Below the pieces are notes generated by a model that searched no databases, was not told the DNA's origin, and was given only the letters and a program-made list of their open reading frames with translations. A DNA stretch of 64,000 bases. Origin: Devosia sp. (GTDB taxonomy: Bacteria > Pseudomonadota > Alphaproteobacteria > Rhizobiales > Devosiaceae). The position numbers and the translations under genes were made by a program. Within the stretch, counting starts at the first letter, position 1. The number at the start of each line of letters is the position of its first letter. This document shows positions 17,139 through 25,978 of the stretch, piece by piece. The DNA is taken from assembly GCF_014860165.1 (NCBI RefSeq), contig NZ_JACZKG010000071.1, positions 1-64,000 of the forward strand. Direction: 5' to 3'.

Positions 17139-18164
17139 CTATTGTGCCGGCGTGCCCACCCAGCCCTGCCAGATGTCCTGCCGCTCGGCGACGAACCGGT
17201 CGGCAATCCCCTCGACGGTCGCGCCAGGCTCGTTCAGTGCGGCCAGCAGGTCATTCATCTCGGCGAGGGCAAGGCTCGAGCGCTGGAAATAGCCCGCAAT
17301 CTCGGGAATGTCGGTGAAAACCCATTCGGCCAGCGCCACCACCACCGTCTCGCTGGGAAAGGCGCTGGGCACCGGTGTCGGGCAGGCCACCCGCGCCAGG
17401 CACTTGGCCGCCTCTTCATCATAGGCGCCCATGTCGAGCGGCACGAAGTTGAATTGGCTGAGCACCGCATTGGGCTGCCAGTAATAGAACAGGATCGGCT
17501 CGCTGCGGCTCACTGCTTCGGCAATCAGCGTATCCATCTCGAAGCGGGTCGCCGGCTCGACCATGTCCACCATGCCGCTCAGCCCCAGCGCCCGCACCAG
17601 GTTGCGGTTGATCAGGGCGCAGGCCCAGTCGGGCGGGCAGGAGATGAACCGCACCGGCGCCCCGGCATTGAGGGTCGGCAGCGCCACGGCGAGACCGGCC
17701 GCCGCCACCAGTTCGGGATGCGCCAGCGCCACATAGTCCGGCATGAACCAGCCCTCGAACTGCGTCTCGACATAGGTGGGCGCCGCCGGCCGCAGCATCT
17801 GTGCCTCCGTCCCGGCATTCCACACATCGGCCACGCGGGTCGCCCACATTTCGGGCGCCACGGCCGGCTGCCCGGTCGAGCCCATCGACGATGCCGTGGC
17901 CCCCAGGTCTCCCGGCGCCACCTGCACGTCGCAGCCATAGGCGCGCACCAGGATGCGGGCATGGATTTCGGCCAACAGTTCGGCCGAGGGCCAGCCCATG
18001 CGGGCAATGCTGAGCGGCTGGGTGCCGCAAGGTGGCGGCGGCGGCGCCGCTTCGGAAGCCGGCGCATCCTGGGCCTGGTCGAGCACGGTGATCTGGGCGA
18101 GAGCCGGCGCCGCCACCAGCATGGCGACCAGCATCAACCCCGCCTGCAATAGCCTCGCCTTCAT
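17139..18164 (-). CDS. Orphan ProX-like betaine-binding protein
   Basis: A 341-residue periplasmic binding protein with a signal peptide (MKARLLQAGLMLVAMLV, cleavage near APALAQ) and a low-complexity Pro/Ala linker (APPPPPCG). It aligns along its length with the ProX at 14124-15152 (PAVAPEMWATR, SCPPDWACALI, EPILFYYWQPNAV), so the two are paralogues. GAGGAGG lies 9 bases before the ATG. No permease or ATPase gene is beside it. It may feed the nearby ProWV with another ligand or act as a sensor. It is separated from proXWV by the GGDEF-EAL gene on the same strand. Confidence 0.85.
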   Translation of the reverse strand: MKARLLQAGLMLVAMLVAAPALAQITVLDQAQDAPASEAAPPPPPCGTQPLSIARMGWPSAELLAEIHARILVRAYGCDVQVAPGDLGATASSMGSTGQPAVAPEMWATRVADVWNAGTEAQMLRPAAPTYVETQFEGWFMPDYVALAHPELVAAAGLAVALPTLNAGAPVRFISCPPDWACALINRNLVRALGLSGMVDMVEPATRFEMDTLIAEAVSRSEPILFYYWQPNAVLSQFNFVPLDMGAYDEEAAKCLARVACPTPVPSAFPSETVVVALAEWVFTDIPEIAGYFQRSSLALAEMNDLLAALNEPGATVEGIADRFVAERQDIWQGWVGTPAQ

Positions 18165-18294
18165 GCCGCCACGCCTCCTCAGGGGCCTCACTCTATGCAA
18201 AAGTCGCCCCCGTTAAGCAACAGCCGCGGCACGCCGAATTCCCAATCAATACAAGGTGACTCCGGCCAATCAAATGTGCAACATTCGCCGCAGC

Positions 18295-18313
18295 GGGGCG
18301 CGGGTTGCGCCCC
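18295..18313 (+). promoter_or_regulatory. Hairpin in the livK leader
   Basis: A 7-bp GC-rich stem GGGGCGC/GCGCCCC with a GGGTT loop and then CCTTTAT, 79-97 bases upstream of the livK ATG. It could be a leader attenuator or the end of an upstream transcript. No leader peptide is obvious. Confidence 0.35.
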
Positions 18314-18391
18314 CTTTATCGCGTCGTTCCGTGCGAAAAGACTGGCTCGGCCAAGAGCCTCTCGGCGGATCGACCCAGCAGAGGGACGTAC

Positions 18392-19594
18392 ATGCTCAAT
18401 CTCAAGAACACCCTGACTCTGGCCGTTGCCGCCTCGACCCTTGCCGTCGCCGCGCCAGCCATTGCCCAGGATACCGGTGCCACCATCGGTTTCATCGGCG
18501 GCTTCACCGGCCCCATCGAATCCCTGACCCCGCCGATCTTTGCCGGCGCCGAGCTGGTCGTGAAGCAGGTCAATGAACAGGGCGGCATCCTGGGCGGCGA
18601 GCTCAAGATCGTTTCCGCCGACGGCGCCTGCGACGCCACCGCTGCCGCCGCGGCCGCCGACAAGGTGATCAACACCGACAACGTCGTGGGCATCGTCGGC
18701 GCGCTCTGCACCGGTGAAACCATCGGCGCCTTCAACGGCTCGGGCCTTTCGGGCAATGTCGTGTTCATCTCCCCGGCCTCCTCGGCCCCGGCTTTGACCA
18801 CGCTGGAAGACAACGACCTCGTCTACCGCACCACCCCCTCGGACGCGCTCCAGGGCGTGAAGCTGGCCGAACTCCTGCTCGCCAAGGGCGTCAAGGACAT
18901 CGCCATCACCTATGTCAACAATGACTACGGTAAAGGCTTCGCCGATGCCCTGAGCGCTGCCTACACCGCCGGCGGCGGCACCGTGGCGGCCAATGTCGCC
19001 CACGAAGAAGGCAAGGCCGATTACCGCGCCGAGCTGGGCAACCTGGTCGCCTCGCAGAACCTGGTGATCCTGGCCTATGCCAACGCCTCGGGTAACACCG
19101 TGCTGCGCCAGGCTGTCGAATCCGGCAACTTCACCCTCTATGTCGGTGGTGACGGCATGGTCGGCGACGACCTGCTCTCGGGCATCGACGCTGCCGCCGT
19201 CGAAGGCCTCGTCGCCACCCGCGCCGGTGCCCCTGAAGGCGCTGCCGTCGACATCTACAACGCCTTCGCCAGCGATGGCTTTGTGGCCAACGCCACCTAC
19301 GCCCCCCAGGCATACGACGCCGCATTCCTGCTGGCTCTCGCCATCGAGAAGAACGGCTCGGCCACTCGCGAAGGTCTCTCGGCTGCCCTGCGCGAAGTCG
19401 CCTCGGCGCCCGGCGAGAAGATCCTGCCCGGCGAGTGGAGCAAGGCTGTTGAGCTGATCAAGGCCGGCACCGACATCGACTATGAAGGCGCCGGTGGCGC
19501 GCTCGACTTCGACGCAGCCGGCGACGTGGACGGCATCATCGTCGAACTCGCCGTCGAAGGAGGCGCTTTCGTCGAGAAGGGCCTGATCCAGTAA
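18392..19594 (+). CDS. livK: Branched-chain amino acid ABC transporter, substrate-binding protein
   Basis: A 400-residue periplasmic leucine-binding-type protein (Peripla_BP_6). The signal peptide ends near APAIAQD. The mature part opens with the family strand GFIGGFTGPIESL, followed by the SGNVVFISPASSAPAL ligand loop near residue 124 and YVNNDYGKGFADAL. The ATG at 18392 has AGAGGG 7 bases before it. It ends in a strong terminator, so it is transcribed alone. The partner permease and ATPase genes lie 1.5 kb away on the other strand. Confidence 0.93.
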   Translation: MLNLKNTLTLAVAASTLAVAAPAIAQDTGATIGFIGGFTGPIESLTPPIFAGAELVVKQVNEQGGILGGELKIVSADGACDATAAAAAADKVINTDNVVGIVGALCTGETIGAFNGSGLSGNVVFISPASSAPALTTLEDNDLVYRTTPSDALQGVKLAELLLAKGVKDIAITYVNNDYGKGFADALSAAYTAGGGTVAANVAHEEGKADYRAELGNLVASQNLVILAYANASGNTVLRQAVESGNFTLYVGGDGMVGDDLLSGIDAAAVEGLVATRAGAPEGAAVDIYNAFASDGFVANATYAPQAYDAAFLLALAIEKNGSATREGLSAALREVASAPGEKILPGEWSKAVELIKAGTDIDYEGAGGALDFDAAGDVDGIIVELAVEGGAFVEKGLIQ

Positions 19595-19614
19595 TCTGGA
19601 TCCGCTGAAATCCG

Positions 19615-19644
19615 AAGGCCCGGGAGCGATCCCGGGCCTTTTTT
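19615..19644 (+). terminator. Intrinsic terminator of livK
   Basis: An 11-bp stem AAGGCCCGGGA/TCCCGGGCCTT with a GCGA loop and a run of six T residues (the last two pair bases plus four), 21 bases past the livK stop. Confidence 0.9.
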
Positions 19645-19657
19645 GTTGGAGGAGCCC

Positions 19658-20252
19658 ATGCCCGATCCCGAAACACTCAAATTCTACGCCGACAATGCCG
19701 CGACCTATGTGCAGCATGCCCAGCGCCCCACGCCGCAGCTCGCCGGCTTCATGGCGCGCCTGCCCTCGGGCAGCACCGTGCTCGAACTGGGCACCGGCAA
19801 TGGCCGCGACGCCGCCGCCATGCTGGCATCAGGCTTTGCCGTCACCCCCGTCGGACGCCTCGCCGGAACTGGCGGCAGAGGCCCAGGCGCGGCTCGGCTG
19901 CCCCGTGCGCATCATGGCCTTCCACGAACTCGATGATGTCGCCGCCTATGACGGCGTCTGGGCCTGTGCCTGCCTGCTGCACGCCCCGCGCGAGGAACTA
20001 ACCGACGACCTCGCCCGCATCTTCCGCGCCTTGCGCCCCGGCGGCGTGCTGACCGCCAGCTTCAAGGCCGGGAACAGTGAAGGCCGCGACCGCTTTGGGC
20101 GCTACTACAACTATATCGACGCCGACCAGCTCCGGGCCCACCTGGCCGCATCAGGCGCATGGGCCAGCCTGGACATCACCGAAAATGACGGGTCTGGCTA
20201 TGACGGCGAGCCGACCCGCTGGCTCTGGGTCGAGGCGCGCAAGCGCGGCTGA
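19658..20252 (+). pseudogene. SAM-dependent methyltransferase, frameshifted
   Basis: The reading frame opens with ATG at 19658 behind a perfect GGAGGAG site and encodes the SAM-binding motif VLELGTGNGRDAAAML. After about residue 65 (GFAVTPV) it leaves the family pattern. The pattern resumes at once in another frame as DASPELAAEAQARLG and continues through ALRPGGVLTASFKAG to a normal C-terminus at 20252. A single extra G in the GG at 19853-19854 explains the break; removing it gives an unbroken class I methyltransferase of about 197 residues. It is either a recent inactivating mutation or a sequencing error. The substrate is unknown. Confidence 0.8.
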
Positions 20253-20318
20253 TATCAGGCTCTGCCTGCGGGCCAGGCTTTGCTATGGTCGCCTCGGGCC
20301 GAACGAGGGGAAGAGATC

Positions 20319-20879
20319 ATGGCGCGACTGCAATATTCGATCAACGTCACGCTCGACGGCTGCTGCGACCATATGGCCATCGTGGCCTATCCGGAAATGC
20401 ATGAGTTCTGGTCCGACGTCATCACCAGTGCCGACGCCCTGCTCTATGGCCGTGTCACCTATCAGATGATGGAACCGGCGTGGCGGCCGATTGCCGAGAC
20501 CGGCGTGGTGCCCGACGGCACGCCCGGCTGGGTCATCCCCTTCGCCCAGTCCATCCACAAGGCCCGCAAGTTCGTGGCATCGACAACGCTGACCGAGGTC
20601 GATTGGAACGCCCGTCTGCTGCAGGGCGATCTAAAAAGCGCCGTGGAACAGCTCAAGCGCGAGGAGGACGGGATCATTTCCCTCGGTGGCCTCAACCTCG
20701 CCCGCTCGATCGCCGCCCTGGGCCTCATCGACGACTTCGTCTTCCTCGTCCACCCGCGCATTGCCGGACACGGGCCGACCCTGTTCTCGGGCCTGCTTTC
20801 CCCCCTCGACCTGACCCTCAAGAGCCAGCGCAGCTTTGCCTCAGGCGCCATAGCCCTGACCTATGAGGCGAAACACTGA
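20319..20879 (+). CDS. Dihydrofolate-reductase-like protein (RibD C-terminal family)
   Basis: A 186-residue cytosolic protein of the RibD_C/DHFR-like fold. It starts ARLQYSINVTLDG, has ADALLYGRVTYQMM near residue 40, and a GGLNLARSIAALGLIDDF block that forms the NADPH-binding GG turn. Such proteins are NADPH-dependent reductases of unknown substrate, not true FolA. The ATG at 20319 has GAGGGG upstream. It follows the broken methyltransferase by 66 bases on the same strand, so the two may once have formed an operon. Confidence 0.82.
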   Translation: MARLQYSINVTLDGCCDHMAIVAYPEMHEFWSDVITSADALLYGRVTYQMMEPAWRPIAETGVVPDGTPGWVIPFAQSIHKARKFVASTTLTEVDWNARLLQGDLKSAVEQLKREEDGIISLGGLNLARSIAALGLIDDFVFLVHPRIAGHGPTLFSGLLSPLDLTLKSQRSFASGAIALTYEAKH

Positions 20880-20953
20880 GGCGGCACATTTGGTGGCCCG
20901 AAATGCTGCAGTCGACACCCTCCCCCTTTGGGGGCTCCGAGCCGGCCGCAGAC

Positions 20954-20978
20954 AAAATCGCTCCGGTGGAGCGATTTT
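20954..20978. terminator. Bidirectional terminator-like hairpin
   Basis: A perfect 11-bp stem AAAATCGCTCC/GGAGCGATTTT with a GGT loop and T-runs on both strands. It lies between the convergent DHFR-like gene and livM and can serve both. Confidence 0.7.
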
Positions 20979-21051
20979 AGGTGACGAGGCCTTGAGGGTT
21001 GTGCCCGGAAGGCTGGATCAAGGATGGGGGTAGTTTGGCCCCCGGTATGGC

Positions 21052-22335
21052 CTAAGCGTCCCGCCGCACCGCTTCCGGAATCAGCCCCTTGGGCGCAAAG
21101 CGCAGCGCTATGGTGATCACAAGGCCCAGCACGAACACGCGCATCTGCGCCGAGCGCGACTCGATTTCCGGAATCGCGCCCCAGCCGACATTGGTCGACC
21201 AGTAGCTCACATTCTCGAAGATCACCTTGGCCAGCGGCTCGGACACCACCCAGACCAGCCAGATCAGCACTGCGCCGAACACGGCGCCCCAATTGTTGCC
21301 GGCCCCGCCCACGATGATCATCACCCAGATCAGGAACGTGTGGTTGATTGGCTGGTAGCTCGATGGATCAAAGATCTGCGTGAAGCTAACCAGCATGGCG
21401 CCCCCAATGCCCATCAGCACCGAGCCGAACACGAAGATTTCGAGCTGCCGCGCCGTGACGTTCTTGCCCATCGAGGCGGCGGCGATGTGGTTGTCGCGGA
21501 TGGCCCGCATCATGCGGCCCCAGGGGCCGGAATAGGCGCGGGAGATCAGCCACATGGCAATGGCGAGAACCACCAGAGCCAGCAGCAGGAAGCCGCCGCG
21601 CGCCAGCAGCAGCGAGGCGAACTGGTCCGAGCCGGTGGCCTGATAGGCCTGCGGCAGCGGCGTCGGCCACGGGATCGGCGACACCGTCAGCGTACCGCGC
21701 GTCAGCCAGTCCATGTTCTTGATCAGCGCCCGGATGATCTCGGAAATGCCGATCGTGGCAATGGCCAGGTAGTCGGTGCGCAGGCCCAGCGCGATCTTGC
21801 CGACGATGAAGGCGATGACCGCCGCCAGCACCCCGCCGAACAGCCAGCCCAGCACCGGATGCGCCCCCAGCCCGCCGACAAAGCCGGCATTGGCCTCGAT
21901 ATAGGCCGCGGCCGGGTCGATCTGGCTGCGATAGATGACATAAGCCACGAACCAGGCGAGCACGGTGACGAAGCTCTTCCAGCCGCCGCGAATGCCCAGC
22001 CTGTCGCTCTTGCGCGCGCCATAGACGAGCAGCGCCCCGGCGGCAAAGGCCAGCAGCGCCCGCCCCAGCAGCATCGGGCCGTCCGAGCCCCAGAACTGCG
22101 GATTGACCGGATAGGAGATGAAGGTGACCGCAAAGCCGCCCAGCATCAGGAACCCCATGATGCCGAAATTGAACAGCCCGCCATAGCCCCACTGGATATT
22201 GAGGCCCAGCGCGATCAGGCTATAGGCGGCGGCTTCGACCAGGCGCGACGAGGTAAAGGGCATGCCCATCAGCCAGCCGATCACCAGGATCAGCACGAAC
22301 AGCCCGGCAAAGAGAGTAAGCGAGCGCCGGATCAT
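21052..22335 (-). CDS. livM: Branched-chain amino acid ABC transporter permease LivM
   Basis: A 427-residue membrane protein with eight or more helices. LivM features include the LIALGLNIQWGYGGLFNFG segment and, late in the protein, RAIRDNHIAAASMGKNV, the cytoplasmic loop that contacts the ATPases. It is longer than E. coli LivM because of an extra membrane region around residues 105-165, as in many alphaproteobacterial versions. Its ATG overlaps the livH stop by 4 bases (ATGA). It is last in the livG-livF-livH-livM run. Confidence 0.92.
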   Translation of the reverse strand: MIRRSLTLFAGLFVLILVIGWLMGMPFTSSRLVEAAAYSLIALGLNIQWGYGGLFNFGIMGFLMLGGFAVTFISYPVNPQFWGSDGPMLLGRALLAFAAGALLVYGARKSDRLGIRGGWKSFVTVLAWFVAYVIYRSQIDPAAAYIEANAGFVGGLGAHPVLGWLFGGVLAAVIAFIVGKIALGLRTDYLAIATIGISEIIRALIKNMDWLTRGTLTVSPIPWPTPLPQAYQATGSDQFASLLLARGGFLLLALVVLAIAMWLISRAYSGPWGRMMRAIRDNHIAAASMGKNVTARQLEIFVFGSVLMGIGGAMLVSFTQIFDPSSYQPINHTFLIWVMIIVGGAGNNWGAVFGAVLIWLVWVVSEPLAKVIFENVSYWSTNVGWGAIPEIESRSAQMRVFVLGLVITIALRFAPKGLIPEAVRRDA

Positions 22336-23336
22336 GACGAGGCTCCCTTGAAGATTCCCGTGGGCCGCACCAGCAGCACCACCACCAGGATGACGAAGGC
22401 CACGGTGAGCTTGTATTCGGTCGGCACCAGCGCCAGCGTGGCCGGCAGCTGCAGCCATTCGGGCAGCACCGCATTGAGCGGCCGCAGCACCATGGTCCAG
22501 TTGAACACGGCCAGCGACTCGGCAAAGCCGATCAGCAGGCCCCCAGCAATGGCGCCATAGGCCTGGCCCAGGCCGCCCACGATGGCGGCGGCAAAGATCG
22601 GGATGATGATGTTGAAGGCCAGGTCCGGCTTCAGCGTCACGTCCAGCGCCAGCATGGTGCCGGCCATGCAGGCCAGCGCTCCGGCGACGATCCAGGTCAC
22701 CCGCACCACCAGCGCCGTATTGATACCCGAGACCTGCGCCAGGTCGGCATTGTCGGCCATGGCGCGCATCGCCTTGCCCAGCCGCGACCGGGTCAGGAAG
22801 AAATGCAGCGCCAGCACGGAAATGAGCGTCACCACGATCATCAGCAGCTGCGGCTCGGTAATCACGAGCGGCCGTGTCGATCCCAGGAACGTCGTGTCGA
22901 TGCGGAACACGTCCTTGGTTTCGGTCTCGAAGAACGACCAGGAGCCGGCGCCGAAGAACAGCCGGATCAACCCCTGCACCATCAGCGTCACCCCGATCGA
23001 GGCAATGAGCAGCGTCACTGGCCTCACCCCGCGCTGGCGCAGCGGCGCATAAAAGCCCTTGTCGATGCCCAGCGCGAAGATGGCCGACAGCACCATGGCG
23101 ATCGGCAGCACCACGAACCCGGTCGGGATCGGCGTCACGATTCCCCAATGGGCAAACAGCAGCGCCAGCAGGAACGCGAAGAAGGCGCCCGAGGTCATCA
23201 GTTCCGAATGGGCAAAATGGGCAAAGCGCAGGATGCCGAAAACCAGCGTGATGCCGACAGCACCCAGGGCATAGATGCAGCCGAGCACCGCGCCCGCAAT
23301 GACCACCTGGTTGATGAAGAAGATGAATTCGGTCAT
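22332..23336 (-). CDS. livH: Branched-chain amino acid ABC transporter permease LivH
   Basis: A 334-residue membrane protein with about eight helices. It opens with FINQVVIAGAVLGCIYALGAVG, typical of LivH. The loop RQRGVRPVTLLIASIG and the cytoplasmic RSRLGKAMRAMADN are the family landmarks; the latter contacts LivG/LivF. It is translationally coupled to livM by a 4-base overlap. Upstream a 151-bp gap holds a perfect 25-bp inverted repeat between livF and livH. Confidence 0.92.
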   Translation of the reverse strand: MTEFIFFINQVVIAGAVLGCIYALGAVGITLVFGILRFAHFAHSELMTSGAFFAFLLALLFAHWGIVTPIPTGFVVLPIAMVLSAIFALGIDKGFYAPLRQRGVRPVTLLIASIGVTLMVQGLIRLFFGAGSWSFFETETKDVFRIDTTFLGSTRPLVITEPQLLMIVVTLISVLALHFFLTRSRLGKAMRAMADNADLAQVSGINTALVVRVTWIVAGALACMAGTMLALDVTLKPDLAFNIIIPIFAAAIVGGLGQAYGAIAGGLLIGFAESLAVFNWTMVLRPLNAVLPEWLQLPATLALVPTEYKLTVAFVILVVVLLVRPTGIFKGASS

Positions 23337-23377
23337 GCGGATGCCTCAGCGGCGCACGGCACATTTCCCACCCACGG

Positions 23378-23455
23378 CGTCATTCCCGCGCAGGCGGGAA
23401 TCTCCGTTTCGGGTTGGCGCTGTAAACAGGGATTCCCGCCTGCGCGGGAATGACG
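23378..23455. repeat. Perfect 25-bp inverted repeat (two family C palindromes)
   Basis: 23378-23402 and 23431-23455 are exact reverse complements over 25 bases, separated by 28 bases. Each arm is itself a family C palindrome (ATTCCCGC...GCGGGAAT). The pair resembles a REP doublet. Being between livF and livH inside an operon, it should form an extended RNA hairpin that could set the ratio of ATPase to permease message. Confidence 0.85.
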
Positions 23456-23487
23456 TGGTGGGTTGGGCTGGGCCTGATGCAACATCA

Positions 23488-24192
23488 TCAACCCCCCAAA
23501 AAGCTCTTGGCGACTTCGGGGTCGGCAATGAGTTCGGCGCCCGTGCCGGTGAAGCGGTTCTGCCCGCCCGCCAGCACGAAGCCCTTGGAGGCAAAGGCCA
23601 GCGCCTGCCGCGCATTCTGCTCGACCATGAGAATGCCCACGCCTTCCTTGTTGACGCGCACGATGGTCTCGAAAATCTCGATCACATAGCGCGGCGACAG
23701 GCCCGCCGAGGGCTCGTCCAGCATCAGCAGTTTCGGCTTGCTCATCAGCGCCCGGCCCATGGCCACCATCTGCCGCTGCCCGCCCGACAATTCGCCCGCC
23801 GGCTGCTTGCGCTTCTCGGCCAGCACCGGGAACATCTGGTAGACCCAGTCCATCGTGCCCTTGAAATCGTCGCGCCGGGTGAAGGCGCCCATTTCGAGGT
23901 TCTCCTCGACGCTCATCGAGGTGAAGACGTTCTTTTCCTGCGGCACGAAGCTCAGGCCCATCGGCACCAGCGCATCGGGCAGCGAGTTGGCGACATTCCG
24001 GCCGCCGAATTCGATCGTGCCGCCGGTCACCTTGAGCAATCCGAAGATGGCCTTGAGCGTCGTCGATTTGCCTGCACCATTGGGCCCAACGATGACGCCG
24101 ATATCGCTCTGCTCAATGGCCATGTTGACGCCATTGAGGATCGGCGCCCCGCCATAGCCGCCCACGACATTCCTGAGTTCGATCAGAGCCAT
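23488..24192 (-). CDS. livF: Branched-chain amino acid ABC transporter ATPase LivF
   Basis: A 234-residue ATPase. Walker A is GPNGAGKSTTLKAI, the signature is LSGGQRQMVAMGRAL, Walker B is LLMLDEPSAGLSP, and the switch region is LMVEQNARQAL. LivF family members share this short length. It follows livG by 52 bases and is likely cotranscribed. Confidence 0.94.
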   Translation of the reverse strand: MALIELRNVVGGYGGAPILNGVNMAIEQSDIGVIVGPNGAGKSTTLKAIFGLLKVTGGTIEFGGRNVANSLPDALVPMGLSFVPQEKNVFTSMSVEENLEMGAFTRRDDFKGTMDWVYQMFPVLAEKRKQPAGELSGGQRQMVAMGRALMSKPKLLMLDEPSAGLSPRYVIEIFETIVRVNKEGVGILMVEQNARQALAFASKGFVLAGGQNRFTGTGAELIADPEVAKSFLGG

Positions 24193-24244
24193 GCACGGGT
24201 CTCCCGGAAAAGTGGGAACCGGTTTTCGGACAAGGAGACCCGCA

Positions 24245-25051
24245 TCAGGAGACCGCCTCCACGGGCGTGCCGAAATAGGCTTCGACGATCTGGGGATTGG
24301 CGCGGATTTCGGCCATCGGACCCTCGGCGATCTTCTCGCCCTGCGCCATGACGATGACCGGGTCGCACAAACGCCCGATCAGGTCCATGTCATGCTCGAT
24401 GACGAAGAAGGTGTAGCCCAGTTCCTTGTTCATGCGCTCGATATTGCTGGCCAGGTCATTGAGCAGCGTCTTGTTGACGCCGGCCGCTACTTCGTCGAGC
24501 AACACCACCTTGGCATCCACCATCATGGTGCGGCCCAGCTCGAGCAGCTTCTTCTGCCCGCCACTGAGGTTCCCGGCCAGCTCGTTGCGTACATGGCCCA
24601 GCTTGAGAAAGTCGATGACATCGAGCGCCTTCTTGCGCACCTCGGTCTCCCGCGATCTGCTGAGACCCGGGCGGAACCAGGCATTGCCCAGATACTCGCC
24701 CGGCTGGTCGCCCGGCACCATCATCAGGTTTTCCAGCGCCGTCATGTTGGAGAATTCATGCGCGATCTGGAAGGTGCGCAGCATGCCCGTGCGGAACAGC
24801 TGATGCGGCTTGAAGCCGGTCACATCGGCACCGTCAAAGATCACCGAGCCCTCGTCGGGCACGATATTGCCGGCCACGATGTTGAACAGGGTCGACTTGC
24901 CCGCCCCGTTCGGCCCGATCAAGCCGGTCACCGAACCGCGCCGCACCGAGAGCGAGCAATTGTTCACGGCCGTCAGGCCGCCAAAGCGTTTGCTGACGTT
25001 GCGAACGTCAATCACCAAGTCAGAGGGCACCAAAGCCGTCCCGTTTCCCAA
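24245..25051 (-). CDS. livG: Branched-chain amino acid ABC transporter ATPase LivG
   Basis: A 268-residue ATPase. Walker A is GPNGAGKSTLFNIV, the signature is LSGGQKKLLELGRTM, Walker B is VVLLDEVAAGVN, and the switch is FFVIEHDMDLI. The C-terminal extension EIRANPQIVEAYFG is LivG-specific. The start is uncertain: TTG at 25051 or GTG at 25030, the latter with GGGACGG upstream. It is the first gene of the minus-strand liv operon. Confidence 0.93.
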   Translation of the reverse strand: MGNGTALVPSDLVIDVRNVSKRFGGLTAVNNCSLSVRRGSVTGLIGPNGAGKSTLFNIVAGNIVPDEGSVIFDGADVTGFKPHQLFRTGMLRTFQIAHEFSNMTALENLMMVPGDQPGEYLGNAWFRPGLSRSRETEVRKKALDVIDFLKLGHVRNELAGNLSGGQKKLLELGRTMMVDAKVVLLDEVAAGVNKTLLNDLASNIERMNKELGYTFFVIEHDMDLIGRLCDPVIVMAQGEKIAEGPMAEIRANPQIVEAYFGTPVEAVS

Positions 25052-25136
25052 AAGCCATTCATGTCCGGTTCATCATCCGGGCAATTTTGGGGCATCTGCT
25101 CATAAGGTAACGCAAGGGTCAACCTTGCCGGCCCGA

Positions 25137-25499
25137 TCAAAGGTAGGCGAGCACCGCGTCGGCTGTGGATTTGTTGTTGGCGCAGGGGACGTCATAGAGC
25201 GTCGCCAGCCGGGTCAGCGCCTTGACGTCGACATCATGCGGCTGCGCCGAGAGCGGATCGATGAAGAAGATCAAGACGTCCAGCTTGCCCTCGGCGATCA
25301 TCGCGCCCAGCTGCTGGTCGCCGCCCAGCGGACCGCTCTTGAGCAGCGTCACGGTCAATCCCGTGGCCGCCATGACCCGGCTGCCGGTCGTGCCGGTGCC
25401 CCATAGCTCATGCTGGCTGAGCTTGTGCTTGTGATGCTCGGCCCAGACGCAGAGGTCATCCTTCTTGTCGTCATGTGCCACCAGGCCAATCCGCGCCAT
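25137..25499 (-). CDS. mgsA: Methylglyoxal synthase
   Basis: A 120-residue cytosolic enzyme turning dihydroxyacetone phosphate into methylglyoxal and phosphate, a bypass of lower glycolysis under phosphate limitation. Family motifs are IGLVAHDDKKDDL at the start, LWGTGTTGSRV (phosphate binding), LKSGPLGGDQQLGAMI, and FFIDPLSAQPHDVDVKAL, which holds the catalytic aspartate. The ATG at 25499 matches family starts; a short upstream extension is not needed. It lies 36 bases from the DUF1801 gene on the same strand. Confidence 0.94.
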   Translation of the reverse strand: MARIGLVAHDDKKDDLCVWAEHHKHKLSQHELWGTGTTGSRVMAATGLTVTLLKSGPLGGDQQLGAMIAEGKLDVLIFFIDPLSAQPHDVDVKALTRLATLYDVPCANNKSTADAVLAYL

Positions 25500-25535
25500 G
25501 CTGCCCTCCAGATGCAAGATTTCTACAAGCATGCT

Positions 25536-25937
25536 TCAGGCAAAAAGGGCAATGGCCTCGCTGAGCAGGATGCCGATCCGGTCCACTGGAATATCGTCGC
25601 CGGGCACGAGACGCAGGTATCGACCCTTCTTCAGCCCGTCGCCGGCCAGCAGCCCATCGCCATGTTCCAAGAGCCGTCCATGCTCGAAATAGAGCGTCAC
25701 CCGGTCCACCTGCGGAAACACCGAACAGACATGGCCGGCCACGGCATGGCGGAAATTGACCGACTTCCAGCCGTTCATCACCTTGCCCGCTAGCCCCGGA
25801 TGCGCCGCGATCAACGCCACCAGCCGCGCCGTCAGTTCCCCCACCGCCGCCGGCAGCGGCGCGATCAGCGTGGCGAAATCGCTGGAATAGACGGGATCGA
25901 CGGCTGACGTGAGCATGGGTGAAATCCAGATGAACAC
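25536..25937 (-). CDS. DUF1801 domain-containing protein
   Basis: A 133-residue cytosolic protein with the DUF1801 (YdhG-like) pattern: a helical LTARLVALIAAHPG region, then KVMNGWKSVNFRHA and CSVFPQVDRVTLYFEHG. The family is small and of unknown function. The start is uncertain between GTG at 25937, which has AGGA 5 bases upstream, and ATG at 25916. It is probably cotranscribed with mgsA. It lies 41 bases after the protoglobin receptor gene. Confidence 0.75.
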   Translation of the reverse strand: MFIWISPMLTSAVDPVYSSDFATLIAPLPAAVGELTARLVALIAAHPGLAGKVMNGWKSVNFRHAVAGHVCSVFPQVDRVTLYFEHGRLLEHGDGLLAGDGLKKGRYLRLVPGDDIPVDRIGILLSEAIALFA

Positions 25938-25978
25938 CCAGATCCTGTCAGGACCTGCTGACAGCTCGTGTCAGCACG

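Noticed and set aside
21052..23364. A 770-residue fused livH-livM reading frame.
   Set aside because: Only its C-terminal part is LivM; the first part is out of frame with LivH. The ATGA overlap at 22332-22335 gives two normal proteins.
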